Shown here piece after piece: positions 25,601-39,292 of a stretch of 64,000 bases of DNA (position 1 is the first letter of the stretch; the number at the start of each line of letters is the position of its first letter). The stretch comes from Scatophagus argus. Lineage: Eukaryota; Chordata; Actinopteri; Scatophagidae. Made by a program: the position numbers and the translations under genes. The notes beneath the pieces were generated by a model that did no database searches, was not told the DNA's origin, and saw nothing but the letters and a program-made list of their open reading frames with translations. The stretch lies in assembly GCF_020382885.2 (NCBI RefSeq), contig NC_058511.1, positions 16,668,504 to 16,732,503 of the forward strand. The letters are read 5' to 3'.

Positions 25601-28600
25601 AAGGCCATGAAGCCAGCCATTCTGGTTCACTTTGTGGATTATGGTGACACTGTTGAGGTGGAAAAGTCTAACTTGCTTCCAGTTCCCAGAGAGGCTGCTG
25701 ACATAATTTCTGTGCCTATACAAGCAATTATGTGTAGCCTCTCTGGTGTCCCTGCCGATGTTCCCAGTGAGGTGAACAGGTGGTTTGCGACAAGTGTGAC
25801 ACAGTGTAAATTTCAAGCACTTGTAGTGGCTCGAGAACCTAATGGGAAAATGCAGGTTGAGCTGTATCATGGTAAAACTCAGATTAATTCGAAGCTTGCG
25901 AAGAAGTTTCAGATTCAAATGTACGCAGATGAGATGTACAGCAAGGTTGTGTGCCAAGTTCCGAGAGCACTTGAGACTTCAGCAAATCTTACACAAAAAC
26001 CTCGAAAAGCTGTCCCAAAACAAGCTAGAGAAATGAAAGATCACACTCAAACCATTCAGAACGGTGTCTCCGCCCCAAAATCAGCACATCACATGAAAGA
26101 TGCCGACATGAATCTGCAGTCTGCACTGAAGCCTTTGCACAAGAAGGTCAAAGCTCCTCCGTTAAAGCTGTACGAACCCCCACCCCAAAGACAGTCTTTT
26201 GGAAGGACACCAGATGCTATGGCAAATAAGGCAGAAGGTGATTATGTTCATGTTGAAAAACTCCCTAAACTTGCAGACCTGCCCTCAAGATCTATCACAT
26301 CTGGTATGAAAGCAGATGTTTATGTCTCTCACTGCAAAAACCCCTTGAGTTTCTACGTCCAACTTGTCAGAGAAGAAGATGAACTATTCTCCCTTGTTGA
26401 AAAGCTCAATGACCCACAATCCAACCCCCACACCGATGACATCAAACAGGTGCATCCAGGTGACCTTGTTCAAGCAGAGTGGATGTGTGATTACTCATGG
26501 TACAGAGCAGTTGTAAGAGAAATCGACAGTAACACAATGGCTCTTGTTGAGTTTGTTGATTTTGGAAATACAGCGGTGATACCATTTTCCAAGATAGGCA
26601 GACTTGATAAAGATTCCTTGCAATTTCCTATGTACAGCACATGCTGTATGCTGAGTGATGCTGCAGCTCTTGGAAAGGAGGAAGTGCTTGATCCAAAAGT
26701 GACATCAGCTTTTAAAGAAGACGTCGGTGCTAATGGAGAAAAGGTGCTCAAGTGCCACTTTATCAGGCAGTCGGGATCCATGTGGGAAGTCAGTCTTGAA
26801 GACAATGGAGTGAATGTCACGTGTAAAGTACCTTCTGGATGTTCAGCTGATTGCTCTGAAAAAAATGAACGAACTGCCTGGTCCTCTGACATTAGGCAAG
26901 TCCCAGAGAAATCTGTACCGAACTCCCGTTCTCTGCTGTACAAGCAACAAGAGTTTTTAGAGGGACAAAAGTTTGAGGTCTATGTTACAACTGTAAATGA
27001 TACTCAGACGTTTTGGTGTCAGCCTGCATTCTCAGAAGAGCTTGTGAAAATCATATCAAGTCTCTCAGAAGTTGGGGATGCAGCCGATCAAAAACCACTT
27101 GACCCAGGCTTGCTCTCCCCTGGCAGCCCATGTGTCGCTCTTTTTTCAGACAATCATCTTTGGTACCGCGCAGAGGTCATCAGCAAAGATGAAAACAAGG
27201 TTTCTGTTTTATTTGTAGACTACGGAAACATATCCCAAGTCAGTGTTACCGATGTGAGGGAAATGCCCGCTGACCTGATGGAAATCCCTCCACAGGCGTT
27301 TTTGTGCGAACTTGAAGGCTGTGATGCTTCACGGGGATCCTGGGACAGCGGTGTAGTAGATGAGTTGTCAGTGCTTACGGCAGACAAAGTGTTACAGCTG
27401 ACTGTCACTAGACTAACAAAAGAAGAAGGAAAAATCAAATGCTTTGTGCAGATGAAAGTTGAGGGCAGGTTGATAAATGAGGCACTGAAAACCTGGTGGA
27501 AGAACTCCACGCCAGAAAACAAACCTGATGCAGTTGGACAAACCACTTCTTACAAACCACCACTGCTATGTGACCCAGCTGTGAAAGAGAGTGCACCTCG
27601 TCTGGATCAACTTGAGTATCCTGACAGTGAAGAAATGGATAATGCTGTTGCTTGCATTTGCAGTGAAGGGAAGGATGCTGGTGAGCTTGTAGACCCTCAA
27701 ACAGGAGATGAAATTTCAGGACTAACAAGTTGTTCAACGCACAGTAACAACTCTGAAGATTATCTTCAGTCCTCTGTGGAGTCCCCAGAAGCAGAGAGGG
27801 ACCAGGTTTTATCAGAATGTGATATGACCACTGCACCTCAAATGCTGAGAATGACAGAGAGCCTGAGGGAATCTGTTTCCGATGAAGGGGTGAGCATTTT
27901 TGGCCCAGATCCCTTAAATTCTCCGTTGGATGAGAACCCTAACAAGGACATAAATGAGTCCAAGATATCAGTGACTGAGTCAGAGTCTCCGCCCGGAGAG
28001 GAGAATACCTGCATGAATTTTTCTGGTAAGCAACACATTGATTTCTCCTTTCTTTCTTTGTTTTTTTGTTGAGTTAACAATATGATGCATTTCCTTTTAA
28101 TCAAGCATCTAAAAGTAAATATATATGGAAATCATGTTAATAAGAAAAGTTACAGCATTGTGCTTTGCTTTGATTTTATTTGCTTTTAAGTTTGGTAAAC
28201 TCACATCTGATGGTCAGCTGTTGTCAAGTTGTGGTCAGTGATTGTGTTAAGCTAATAATTTTGTATTTGTTGTCTTTTCTTTCCTTATTTGCATATGCAG
28301 ATCCAAAAGAGCAGAGAGATGACAGCAAGTTTGCCTTTTTGGAGGATAATGCTCCTCGCAATATGACAACAGTGAAAATGGTAAATATGTGACCAAAAAA
28401 CATATGCTATCACCGAGTCTTATGTTTAATATTAGATCTAGTAGATAGTCCTGATGTTTTTTTTTTGTTTTTTTTGTCCTTTTAAAGGTTCCTCGTGGAG
28501 CTTTTCGTCCCACAATTGCTAAGATTTCTGAAGACTTAAAGCAGGTACATGACGTTGTCTGTATTGCTGAAACCCACAGCATGGGTGGATGATCTTGTGG

Positions 28601-31394
28601 ATGATGGGTGATGATGGATGATCTGTTTTGTTTCAGAGTGACTTGATGGCTGAAGAGGAGACCATGGCTCAACATGAGGTTACAGATTCAGGTTTGATGG
28701 CATCATATATGTTTACTTAATTGTTGCTGTTGGTTTATTTGTTGGTTCTGGCTTTTTATTTTTATTTTTTCAATTTCTATCTATGTGTACATGCCGTAGG
28801 TGCAGTAAAAATTGAGAAATAAAAACCTAAGCCCAATATGGAACAAACAGCAGGTTGTGTAAAGCACAGTAGTAGGCTGCCATTTGAAACCGTGTGTGTT
28901 GTGTCTCTAAATCAACTCTCTATTTATGTGCAGCCTTGCTTGCTGATTCTGGCACAGCAGCCAGTGAGCCACACACCTGCATAGCCCCCTCTCAGGACTT
29001 GGTAATGCCTTTGAATCCACATAATCTAAACTCAGACTGCAGAACTTGACGTGTTTAACATTTGAATGTTGCCTTGTGTTGCTGCTCAGGGTGGTGAGGT
29101 TGAAGATTTGAGCTGTTCTGTTGAAGAGGCCTGTTTGGCAGATGTCTACACAGGTATGACACCTCAGTGGCTACTGAATAAACAGCACAACAATGTTCCA
29201 GGTGTGATGCAGTGTGGTTATTATTTAATCAATTTTATCAAAGCCCTGCAGTGGATGCAGTATTTTTAGTCTTGCTGTTATCAATTAGCCTTTTTTTTTT
29301 CCTTTGCGCTGTAGATCTGAATGAGCCAGGTGATGACAGTGAAGTCACCAGTGCAGGAGCTAACTGTCTCAGCATTAGGACAGCAGCGGAAATGGTAAAT
29401 TACAACACACTGAGTTTCTCCATTTAAAGTAGATGCATCTGGAGTGTTTTTATACTGGGTCTCTTAACATCCCTCTAGAATTATTTAGTGAATGAAAACA
29501 GGATTTTGGTTTTAGTGAACAAAAAACAAGTATGCCACGGCTCTGTTGTTGGTGACGTGGCATGTACCACAGTGTTGAATTTGTCAAGACAACAGGAAAA
29601 CAAGGAGAAAGTTCAGTTTGCATTAACCAAAAAGAAAGAACTGGGAATACGAGCTTTTTCTAAACAAGGACCTGGTTTTTCGCTGCCAGCTTGCTGCTGC
29701 TGTATGTTTAGTGCTACACACGTAGTACTGTTATTTTGATTGTGTCTGAAACTTACTTTTAGTTTTTTTCTTTATATTAAAATGGTACTGTTTTTTAAAT
29801 TTTAGGTCCAAAAGGAGCCACTGCTTTCTTGTAGGATACCTCCTCATGGACAATTAATTGGTGCGTCATTTCTAACACAACACACATGACACACCGTAAG
29901 ATGACCATTCATCAATGCTGTAGGCTTGCGTTGCAGGTTTAATGCTAAAATATGACAGCAAGTCTGGCTTGATAAACAACATAATGTGCCAACCATGCTT
30001 TGCAATTTATGGCTTTAATGAATTTCCAATTAAATATTGTTTTAATGGCCAAATATGTCCTATCTCCTATAATAACAAAAAAGTCTTGATTTTCACAAGT
30101 ATATATATGTTTGACATTGAACATAACTCCATTATCTGACTGCAGGAGCAGACTATAATCTTCTGGTTTGTAAACTTGATCATGATTCCTCCTTGTATGC
30201 CCCCCCCGACTCCGAAGCTGACATGGAGGACAGTGAGCAGCTTGTGTACTCCTCCTCCAAACAAACAGAGGTAACTGTGTGATCATGATGTCTCCAGCTG
30301 TGTACACATGTGTATAGTTGTTTTTGATGCTTTGTGTTCAAAGGACAGCAGTGGTTAAGAGACATGTTTAGCTGCAGACTCATTGACATTCTGTAATGTT
30401 AATTAGGATGTACTAGAAACAACAGCTGTGTGGGACCCTTGAGTACCCTGCATGTGCTTGCATGGCCAGCTCACTCCAGTGATGCCCAACCCCCACGCTA
30501 CATTTCACTGCACCAAATGAGTAGTCAGAATGCAAGTGATTGTATTAAAACAATGGAAGTCAAATGCACATTACATTAACATTTCAGTGAATTCTGAACC
30601 AAATGTTTAGCTTCAAGAATGAAAAGTATGAGAATTGAAATCACCATCACTGAGTCCCTTTACATGTCCACTAGTATCCTGGTTATGCTCCTGTGTTTGG
30701 AGTATTGATGTGTATGTTTTATGTATGTAAACACCATATCCTGGTTTTAGAAACTTGCTCTCGTCTCAGCTTGTTCAAACTGTCATTTGTTGTTCATTCA
30801 TTTGCCTTGCCGCCCCCCCACACCCCTCAGTTTGGAAACATTGTGGCTGCAATCCTGGATAATATGTGACATGAGTAACCGTGTTTGTTTGTGTTACATG
30901 TAAATATCACGTCTCCATTCGGATCAAAGCCGGGATACTATTGTGCATGTAGAAGCACTTGGTGTGTAAGTTAAGACTTTTATGATGCTTTCCAGAATTT
31001 TAGAAATGGTGTGGCCAAGGAGGAAATGTCATCCTGTGCTGATGACAGTTTTGGTAAGTGATGATATTAATCATTTATCTTAAAAAGTCAGTTTGTGATT
31101 GAATCCAACATTGCAAACTTGGAACACACTAAACATGGATTAGTAGTGGAATATATCAAAGAAAATGTCATAAATGTAAAGAACTTTCTCGTGAGTCTGA
31201 AGCACATCTGTATGGTCCATATTCCAGGTATCTGTTGTAGGATTTTATCTATGGTCTGTGCAGTATCAAATAATCAAACGAGTATATTTTTTCCTTCCTT
31301 TTTAGAGGCTCAGCTGACAAAGATAACTCCTCTCTCTGTGATCAGTGATGGTTCAGCTGATGTTGTGCCTGTTGAGCAGCAGCCAGAGGAGTAA
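22634..31394 (+). CDS. tdrd6: Tudor domain-containing protein 6
   Basis: A germ-cell scaffold whose Tudor domains bind methylated arginines of Piwi proteins. It is needed for chromatoid bodies in mouse and for germ-plasm organisation in zebrafish. Exons: 22634-28025, 28301-28380, 28488-28544, 28637-28691, 28934-29001, 29090-29153, 29315-29394, 29806-29860, 30146-30270, 30996-31053, 31306-31394. All phases agree, giving 2040 residues (human about 2096). Seven Tudor cores start near residues 64, 290, 519, 760, 972, 1275 and 1496; typical words are GRWYRSV, FVDYGNTEVV, GIWYRALV, GQWYRGEI and FVDFGNTAVI. The first and second cores are the least canonical. I chose ATG 22634 (MSSVLGLPARG) because the frame upstream of it crosses a splice acceptor. 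The neighbour pla2g7 adjoins TDRD6 in human too, which argues against TDRD15. The C-terminal tail is built from ten micro-exons. Confidence 0.95.
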
Positions 31395-33254
31395 CACCCT
31401 TGTGTTTCAGTGTGCCAGCTGCATATGCTTTAAGTTACGTAACTTATTACACAAACTGGTTCAAGTTCTATTTTTTGTTCTTTGTCATGTTTGTTCTCTA
31501 AGTCCTCGGTGGAAGTCTTGATTTATTAGTTTGATCTATGAGATCATTTTTCTTTTTTGGTTAATTTTATTGTCCCTATTGATAATAACCTCAAAAGTTA
31601 AATGTGTTTTGGTTTAGTAATAGTTAATAGTCGATACCTTATAGCGTGTATCCATGTGCATGCCTAGTGTTATTTAGAACATTGCTGTGTTACTGATGAT
31701 CTGTTCTGATAAAAAGCCTAATAATTCTTTGGAAAGTGTTGAATCTTTTGTGGAATATAAGACTTATTTGAATGGTTGTCAGGTGACATGTAGCTGATTT
31801 CAAAAAGCTTTTCTGTATTTTGTGTTTGCACATGCATGCCTTGAGGCTACATTTGTGTTAGCAAAATAAATATCTTTAGAGAGCTATGAAGATGAGTCAT
31901 GGTTCTCTTCCACTTTAAACCAGTTTCTACACGATATGTACCTAAACCTGCTTTGACTGGATGAGATCTGTCCATTAAGGCAATAACAGTACTTTCACTT
32001 TGATATAGTTGGGGGGAAAAAGTCTCTTGAACAGAACTGAAAGAAATTTGGTATGGATTTAATTCCCACTACCCATGTGACAGTGAACTGTTGAAATGCA
32101 TGAACAGAATGCTAATTTATTTAGGCAGTATATGGTTTGTGGTTTGTATGGTTGTTTTAAAGAAGTTATTTCAATGTGATTCACTTTTAGAGACTTTATT
32201 CCAAGATTCTCAGACATTTTCAGTTTCATATAAGCACTTCGTAAGAGTATGAAAGTCTTACCAGTTTTTCTTGAGTAAGTATCAAAAGAAAAGAGACTGA
32301 AGTTTTTCCAAATGAAGGAGACAAATGGCTGGCGGTAGTGGACCTGTGGAGTTTACACAAGCATATTCAGTAGCTTTAGTTTTAGCCTTTGAAGCTTTTT
32401 TTAAGCTCCTCGAATTAAAGGCTTTAAATAATGAGTAAGCAAACCAGGAAGAACAAGCCACTTAAATAAATTGGCACAGGATGTATCTGGATACAAACCA
32501 TGTTTATTGGTCTTTGATTGTGTATAAATGGCAGATATTCAGACGTATATAAAAGTAGAAGGCTGTCACATATTATTGAACAGTACTGTGAGTCACGGCA
32601 CATGGTACCTTAATGCAGTCTTTTAGTGTTTGAATTTTTTTACTGATGCTGATTTGTGTATGTGACTCATCTTCTTGAATCAGGATGGATGCATTCAGTG
32701 TGCAATCTTGGCTAATAATGAACTAATAATCACATGAGTCTTCAATCGTCTTTACAATAGCTATCCCTTTGTTTGGATATAATTCTCATTATAGGCCTCA
32801 TCACATAACACTGCAATCATAATGTAGCTTTCCTCTGTTGGAAAGTCCTATCCAAACAGACGTACAGTATGTGCGTGAAATAACATTTTGGCTTTATGTA
32901 CACGCAAAGATGAAAATGATTAAAAGAATTTCTCAGAGAAACTGTTGGTAATAGTTAAGATATCACTAACAGTGAAAAGAAGTGTTCAGCTGCTTGTACG
33001 CAACATTGAGGCCTCACAAAACAGAGCGCTGGTCCACTGAATGAGTGTTCTAACTTGAGGAAAAACAAATCTTTCCTGCTGGTGAGGTAGAGATTATCTT
33101 TCCTGTCCATTACCACTGCAAAATGTTATCTTGACAAGCCCAGCAGGCCTGCCTTGGCAATTTGTGTCTATTCCACTGAGCTCCACCCGCCAGGTGGAAT
33201 CATTCAGCTGGCGGCCAGACAATCACCATTATTTTCTGCAGTGTATGAGGCAGT
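31395..33254. other. Convergent 3' regions of tdrd6 and pla2g7
   Basis: The tdrd6 3'UTR probably ends after AATAAA at 31865-31870. The pla2g7 3'UTR (minus strand) probably ends after the AATAAA that reads TTTATT at 32503-32508. Nothing coding is seen between. The two genes are tail to tail. Confidence 0.55.
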
Positions 33255-36200
33255 TCATATGGCAGACTGAAGCACAGTCACATTAGTTCCTTCAATGAGG
33301 TTGTCATCTTGCCCATCAATCAAGGGGTCCCACTGATCAAAATTCTTCTCTAAACCTGCAAAATCAAAGAGGACGTTTAGTTTCATTCATGACTGCAGCA
33401 GAACAGAATTTAAAGGAATAACTGGCAGGCAGGGATGGTCTTACCAAGATGGCGCTGCAGAAAGGCTAGTGTTGCTTTGTTGGAGAGGTCTATGGCGAGT
33501 TCGGGGTCGATCTCTCCCTTTAGCTTCATCAGCTTCCCGATCCAGTTTCCAGTCAGGAAGGTGAAGTCTGGGAAACTCTGGTGGACTGTCCCTCTGATGC
33601 AGTTGGAGGCAAACATCACACAGTTGGAGGAAACAACAGATTGTCACCCAGACTAAATTGAAACCCTATGTCGGTTCTGTCGTTTATACCTGATAGTGAT
33701 CATTTTCCTCTGTATGACAGCAGAGTCCAGCTTCCTCATGCGGCTGATGTTCCCCGCCCACTGGAACTTCTCCGAGTTTATGAAGAAGATTGGCTGCTTC
33801 ACCCGAGGAAAGATCTCGTCATCTAAAGGGAACATCCAAGCATCCAGCGCTATGCCACACCTGATTGAAGGAATACAAAGAGGAGAAACATTACTTCAAT
33901 ATCGATCCATGACATTATACCAAATTTTGAAGCGATACCAAAATACTATTCTTGATTTTTACATTTAACTTCAGTTGTCCTTTCTTGATAACTGACAGAC
34001 TGAAAGTGTTCACTGTGATTTGTAGTTTATGAAAACATAATTCATATATTACATCATATTCCTACTTCTCCAAAACAAGGACACCTGATGATGGATGAAT
34101 GTACATTTTAAATCCACATACTTGAATTTAACTTCTTTGCACAGAGCTTCAATCACTGTTGCTCCCCCAAAGGAATGCCCCATGGCTGCTATCCTGCACA
34201 GATCCATGGAGTTCTGTCCGCCAGGAGACAGGACAGTTCAGAAAAAAAGTAACAACCATGGGAATGACTGAGGTCTCAGTGCACTGAACTGTCCCATGGA
34301 CCAGCACCATGACAGACTTCAGAGTATGACTGAAGGAAGTGGGAAGTACTATTATCTAAGCTTGGTGTCACCAGAAAACAAACAAAAATGAAACATAACC
34401 AAAGGTTCTCTTGAGAAGTTTTGAAGAATTGTTAACTTGTATACTTACATAAGGTCAATGTGAGAAAAGACCAATGTGGCCTCCCAAGGTTTAACATTTC
34501 AACATGAATATTTTATTTATTTCACTATCCAAAGTGGGGACCATGTTGTATATTTATCAAAGCATTGTCAGAGGTAGCAATACAAGGAAATGAAGCTGTA
34601 AAATAAACCAGAAGTTGTTGGTGTAGTAACTGAAGCTTAGAAATATTTTGAGGGAAAGTCAACAAAATAGAAATGAAAGAACTTTGACATGGTGGCTTAT
34701 CTACTGTAATCCAGAACACAAAAGTAACCCTTGTAATATTTGCTGACATGCCCCAGTGTCTATTATCACAAGGAACATGCTTCCTGTCTAACTGTAAATT
34801 CTGTATTTTCATTGTTTGCTTACTAAAGTGCTGCTGGCTTATTGGCTGCCTTTCATTTCAAAATAAAGTCAAGATCCCTCTAAAACTACACCACAAATTT
34901 TACCTCCAGTGTCGTCCAGTCAAACTGCGTGAGCAGAACATTCTGCACCGGCATCCCTGAGTTGATCTGAGTGAGCTTATCCAGAGCCAGAATGCATTCA
35001 TCTGCTCTCTGCTTCACCTGTGGGTGAAAGCAAAGGTACACGTAGGATTGAAGACAAAGAAAGAGAATTCAACAAACACTGCCACAATTTTACATGAAGC
35101 CACACCTTCGGAATGCACACTCAAAATAAAAAATTGTGCCATAAACAGCAAAGACGACATAGATGAAGTACCAAGATAAAGGGGTGAAAAGTTAGAGTGT
35201 GAGGCATGTTGGATTAAAGATCAGGAAAGAAATGAGGATGTGGTTTGATTTGAACAGCGTCAGAGTCATGCAGCACATTGGTTAGTGTGTATGACATTCA
35301 GGTGTTGTGCAATCCGGCTGTCTATTCCAAACCCACACGGTGTGCAAGAGTCTCACTCACAGAAGCATGGCGCATGCATTTTACCTCTCACAGTACAGCA
35401 CATAATACCTGTTTACTTCTGAGGGGGAATTCGCTTTCCCCGTGCTGCAGAGATCTGTAGTACATCCATTCTTTGACCAGGTTGTTTGGCTCTGAGGCAT
35501 TTGTTTTACGCACATTTTCATTCGTCCTCTCTGACTCAGCCTTCTCACGAAAGTAATATGTAGCTGAGGCTGACTGGTCTCTGCAAAACAAAATTGGAAG
35601 TTAGAGTGAGTCGTTATCAGTCAACATTGCTAAATTTAGATTTCTTTTTTTTTTTCTTTAATTGACACTTTGGACTTGTTTAAAGTTTTAGAACAAAATT
35701 GAAAAGTTAAACTGAAAACAAAAGATAAATATAACTGTTTCTGTTACAAGGAGATGTTGGGTTTTAGCATGAACTTACGGGACATCCTGTCTGAAGCAAA
35801 TAAGAAAAAAACAAAACGTTTTGAGCTTACATATCAATAATCTGATAAACTGAGTGTGATAATGAACTACCAGGGTGAACAGACTTTAGCTGCAGCTCAT
35901 TTATAAACACAGAGTCAAAAATTGACTTCTAGGCTAAGCAAATTAATTTGGCAGCGTGAAAAAAGCTGACCATCAATGCAGAAATGTGAAACAAAGTCTG
36001 CCTCATGTCACGACTGTAAAGTACAGTACCTATGTCATAACACCAGCACGTGCTTTTTTTTTCCCCTGTGGCTTTAGCCTTTAACCAGCTGCTAAAACTC
36101 AGTGGAATACCACTTCAATCCACACAGGTGACAGACTAACTGTGGCCATTATGTTCATCTCCATATGGTCCTCTTGTCCCTATACTAAAAAGAAATGTGA

Positions 36201-38422
36201 TGACCTGGTTCGTACCATTGTCTGCACACCCTTTCCACTCCTACTCCACAGATAAACAGACAGCCGCTTGCAGAAAACTGCCCTCTGTTATTGTTTGCTT
36301 GGCTAACATCCGACCAGTATTTCCTCCAACTAACACGCAGCCTTAGTTCAATGCACATATCATCGGCCTGCAGTTTGAATATGGTTCTGACGCCTAAACA
36401 AGAACCTTTGGTCTACTTGAATGCACACTCATGATTTGTGTGTTGTGATTTGATAAAATCCTGGCATCAACATGGAGATGACATATCAGCTGAAATTTTA
36501 AATAAAATATCTTGAACACATACCTGTGTTCCACGGATGCTACAATGAAGCCCTGAGAGGCCAATTCTGCACATATAGCTGAGTACAGAGTCCTAGGAAA
36601 CACCAAGGAGATGTCAATTACACCATTTAAAGGGGCTGATAAGTGAACAGAACGTCTGCTTCATAATGGATAAATACTGTAGCAGTGCTCAGATTGACTG
36701 TGTGTACCTAAAGGCTCCAAGGCCGTGGGAGAAGATAACTACAGGACATTTTCCATTTGATTTAAATGGAGCATCCAGGTAGGCTGGGATCTTAAAGGAC
36801 CCTGAAATACACAGATGATACAAGCAGAAGCTTTTAAGGCATAAAACCAGAATGTGAGTACATCCACATCAGCCAATTTACTAGAGATTATGGACACTTT
36901 ACATTGCTGATGACTGATGTCACAAACCTGCCAAGCTGTAGCTTTTCCCACCTTTCAATCAACTGCTTTGTCATACATTTCTACAGTTAATTTGTAATCA
37001 TAGTGGACATCATTTCTGCTTCCAGTGCTGTGGCTGTTATTCTCACTGGGCTGACTGATTTAAGTCTCCTTTGGATTATAATGCAACAATGACACAACTC
37101 TGACTAAAATAAAACTTATGTACTTACGTAACTAATTTAGTTAAAAGATTCCAAAATCTAAAACACTAGTAAACCTGGAAACATTCTGAAGAGTAACACA
37201 AACTATATTTAATATATAATATAAAACGGCAAACATTTAGTACAAAACACTTGTGAAATGCTCTGCATATATTAACTAAAGCGAAAATTACCAAAGAGGT
37301 AGTTGAAAATCCTTTCACTGAGAGTCCTGTTGATTTTCATGAAGTCCGCAAGACCATTAAAATACTCCCTGCACGGGACCCAGTCTGGTTTTTCTGCTTT
37401 TTCAGTTTGTTGACAAGGATAGTAAAGGCGGAAGAAGCTGCCCTGCAAACGACACGGACACAGAAGCTCACACACTTTTGCACACAAATACTTCGACAGT
37501 ATCGTCTCCTTCTCCTTGACTTTGTATCACTTATTTTGTAGAAGATAAAAGAAAGGAAAAACACTGATACATAATGCATGAGGAAAATATGTCTGTCTAA
37601 ATATATTTATTTATATATAACATATTTACACATACAACATCAACACTTAGGTTTTTCTGCTTTTACCCGGGCAGTGTGGTCCATCATGAAGTCAGTGCAT
37701 CCCACAGCATTGGGGCCTTTGGCTGGAGGGATTCCAAGATGATTGCTGCAGGTGTTCCCCATGACGAAGAAACTGAGCGTGTACCTCCTCTGGTCTGCCA
37801 GATACAGAGACACTTAGATGATAAAATACTCAGTCAACCTCGCAGAAAGCAGTGAAGGTAACAGTCACGATGGGGGCTAATCTGGGTTGACAAATCAAAG
37901 CCGGTAAATCAGACCATTTCCGCACAGCCCAACCTTTTATTTTTTTTTATTTTTTACACGTCAGCAGATTCATAAATACAACTTCAACATGCTTATTTAA
38001 CAATAAAACTGATACGTTTTCTTTACAATATGAGTGATATTCTATCTTCATTAATATGTGAGACATGACTTAATTTATTAGAGACTTATAAATGCTGTTG
38101 TTTTTATGTTTTGAGTCCTGTTTTGAACGGTAGTAAGAACGAAGAACACAACATCCTTAATAAACTAGAGGACGAAAACTCCAAGAAGTTTTCTGGCCCA
38201 AGACGTTTTTGTGGCTCAGTTTTTACAATAGTTAACCCTTAGCCTACTTTACCAGATGATGAGTACGTGCCGAGGTCGAGCATGAGTAACTTTACAGGTA
38301 TTGACGCCAAGTTTTAGCTGAGTAGAATATCCGTGTGTTTACGCGTTTCAGCGCCTACCTGTCCGTGCCCACTCGTAAATCCTCTTCACTACCAACTGTA
38401 CAAATCCTCTATGAGAAAACAT
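33255..38422 (-). CDS. pla2g7: Platelet-activating factor acetylhydrolase (Lp-PLA2 type)
   Basis: Hydrolyses the sn-2 acetyl or oxidised acyl group of PAF-like phospholipids. Eleven coding exons, transcript order: 38359-38422, 37667-37794, 37292-37442, 36708-36801, 36524-36592, 35409-35580, 34904-35017, 34122-34213, 33690-33860, 33445-33593, 33255-33355, all phase-consistent, 434 residues (human 441). The nucleophile Ser278 lies in GHSFGGAT, the acid Asp301 in ALDAWMFPL and His356 in GTVHQSF. C-terminal blocks (AIDLSNKATLAFLQRHLG, FDQWDPLI) follow PLA2G7, while RLYYPCQ and the KEW...GESEF region also recall PAFAH2. The neighbours support pla2g7. An internal ATG at 37762 would give a 402-residue protein starting MGNTCSN, a possible N-myristoylation site. 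Neither start gives a clear signal peptide, unlike the secreted human enzyme. Confidence 0.9.
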
Positions 38423-39292
38423 CCACCTCAGTAGTTTCAGAAAGGAGCTAACAGTTCACCTCGGTATCTTCGGGTAAACTGTTAGCCACAAAATCCCAAA
38501 TACAGCTATTAAACACAAAAATAAGGCCTACCGGAGATATAGAAGTGAGTGGATGTGAGCCAATGTTACTACATCAATTTCGCAACATTACCACGTAACT
38601 TATTACGCTCTTCCACTGCGAGCCCCTTAGGAGTGGTTTCACAGGTCGCTAATGTTGCTGTTAGCTAGCCACTACCAGCGTGGGAGGGGGCTAAACCAGA
38701 GCAGTGAATGGAAAGAGTTACTTCGCCGTCCTGCAGCAGTCGCCTCTCGTCTGGCTTCCTAAAACTCTCCCCAATTTAAACTCAGCACAAGATCATATAA
38801 CATAAGCATCAAGTGGATTAAGTGTTAGCCATAAAGCTCATATTAGCAGCACAATTGCTGTATCGTTATCTCTTCTCCTGTCCTATTAAATCCGTAGTGG
38901 AATTTAGGAAACTCTGATCTATGTATGGCTCTGGCTAGACCTAGTGATTCTGATTGACAGCCATGCAGTTTACAGGCACGTGTATTTGTTGACAGAAATT
39001 ATCGACGCTTTGATTGATATTTTTAGTCGTATTTTGTGAGACACAGTGTTGTTTTTTTGTGGTCACAAACATACATATTCGTGTTGTTTTGTTCAGTGTT
39101 CGGCGTATCTCACCTGGTGTTACAAGCTATTTACGGTGACTGAAGAAAACACTCCAAGTCTATAGAGGGCAGTAGAGGTGAAAAAGCGACGGATACAATG
39201 CGAATGGAGTCCCGAATAATAGTGTAGAAGGATGCAGTGTTAGCGAATCCTACTACCTAAAATTAATTTATCAAACGTTGCTAGAGTTGAAA
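38423..39292. promoter_or_regulatory. Divergent pla2g7 / ints9 upstream region
   Basis: 870 bp separate the two start codons, which face away from each other. Both genes probably start transcription inside it. I see no TATA box at a convincing position and no coding frame. Confidence 0.55.

Noticed and set aside
22846-27836. Long minus-strand frames opposite tdrd6 (up to 228 codons)
   Set aside because: Shadows of the plus-strand coding exon with no recognisable protein words.
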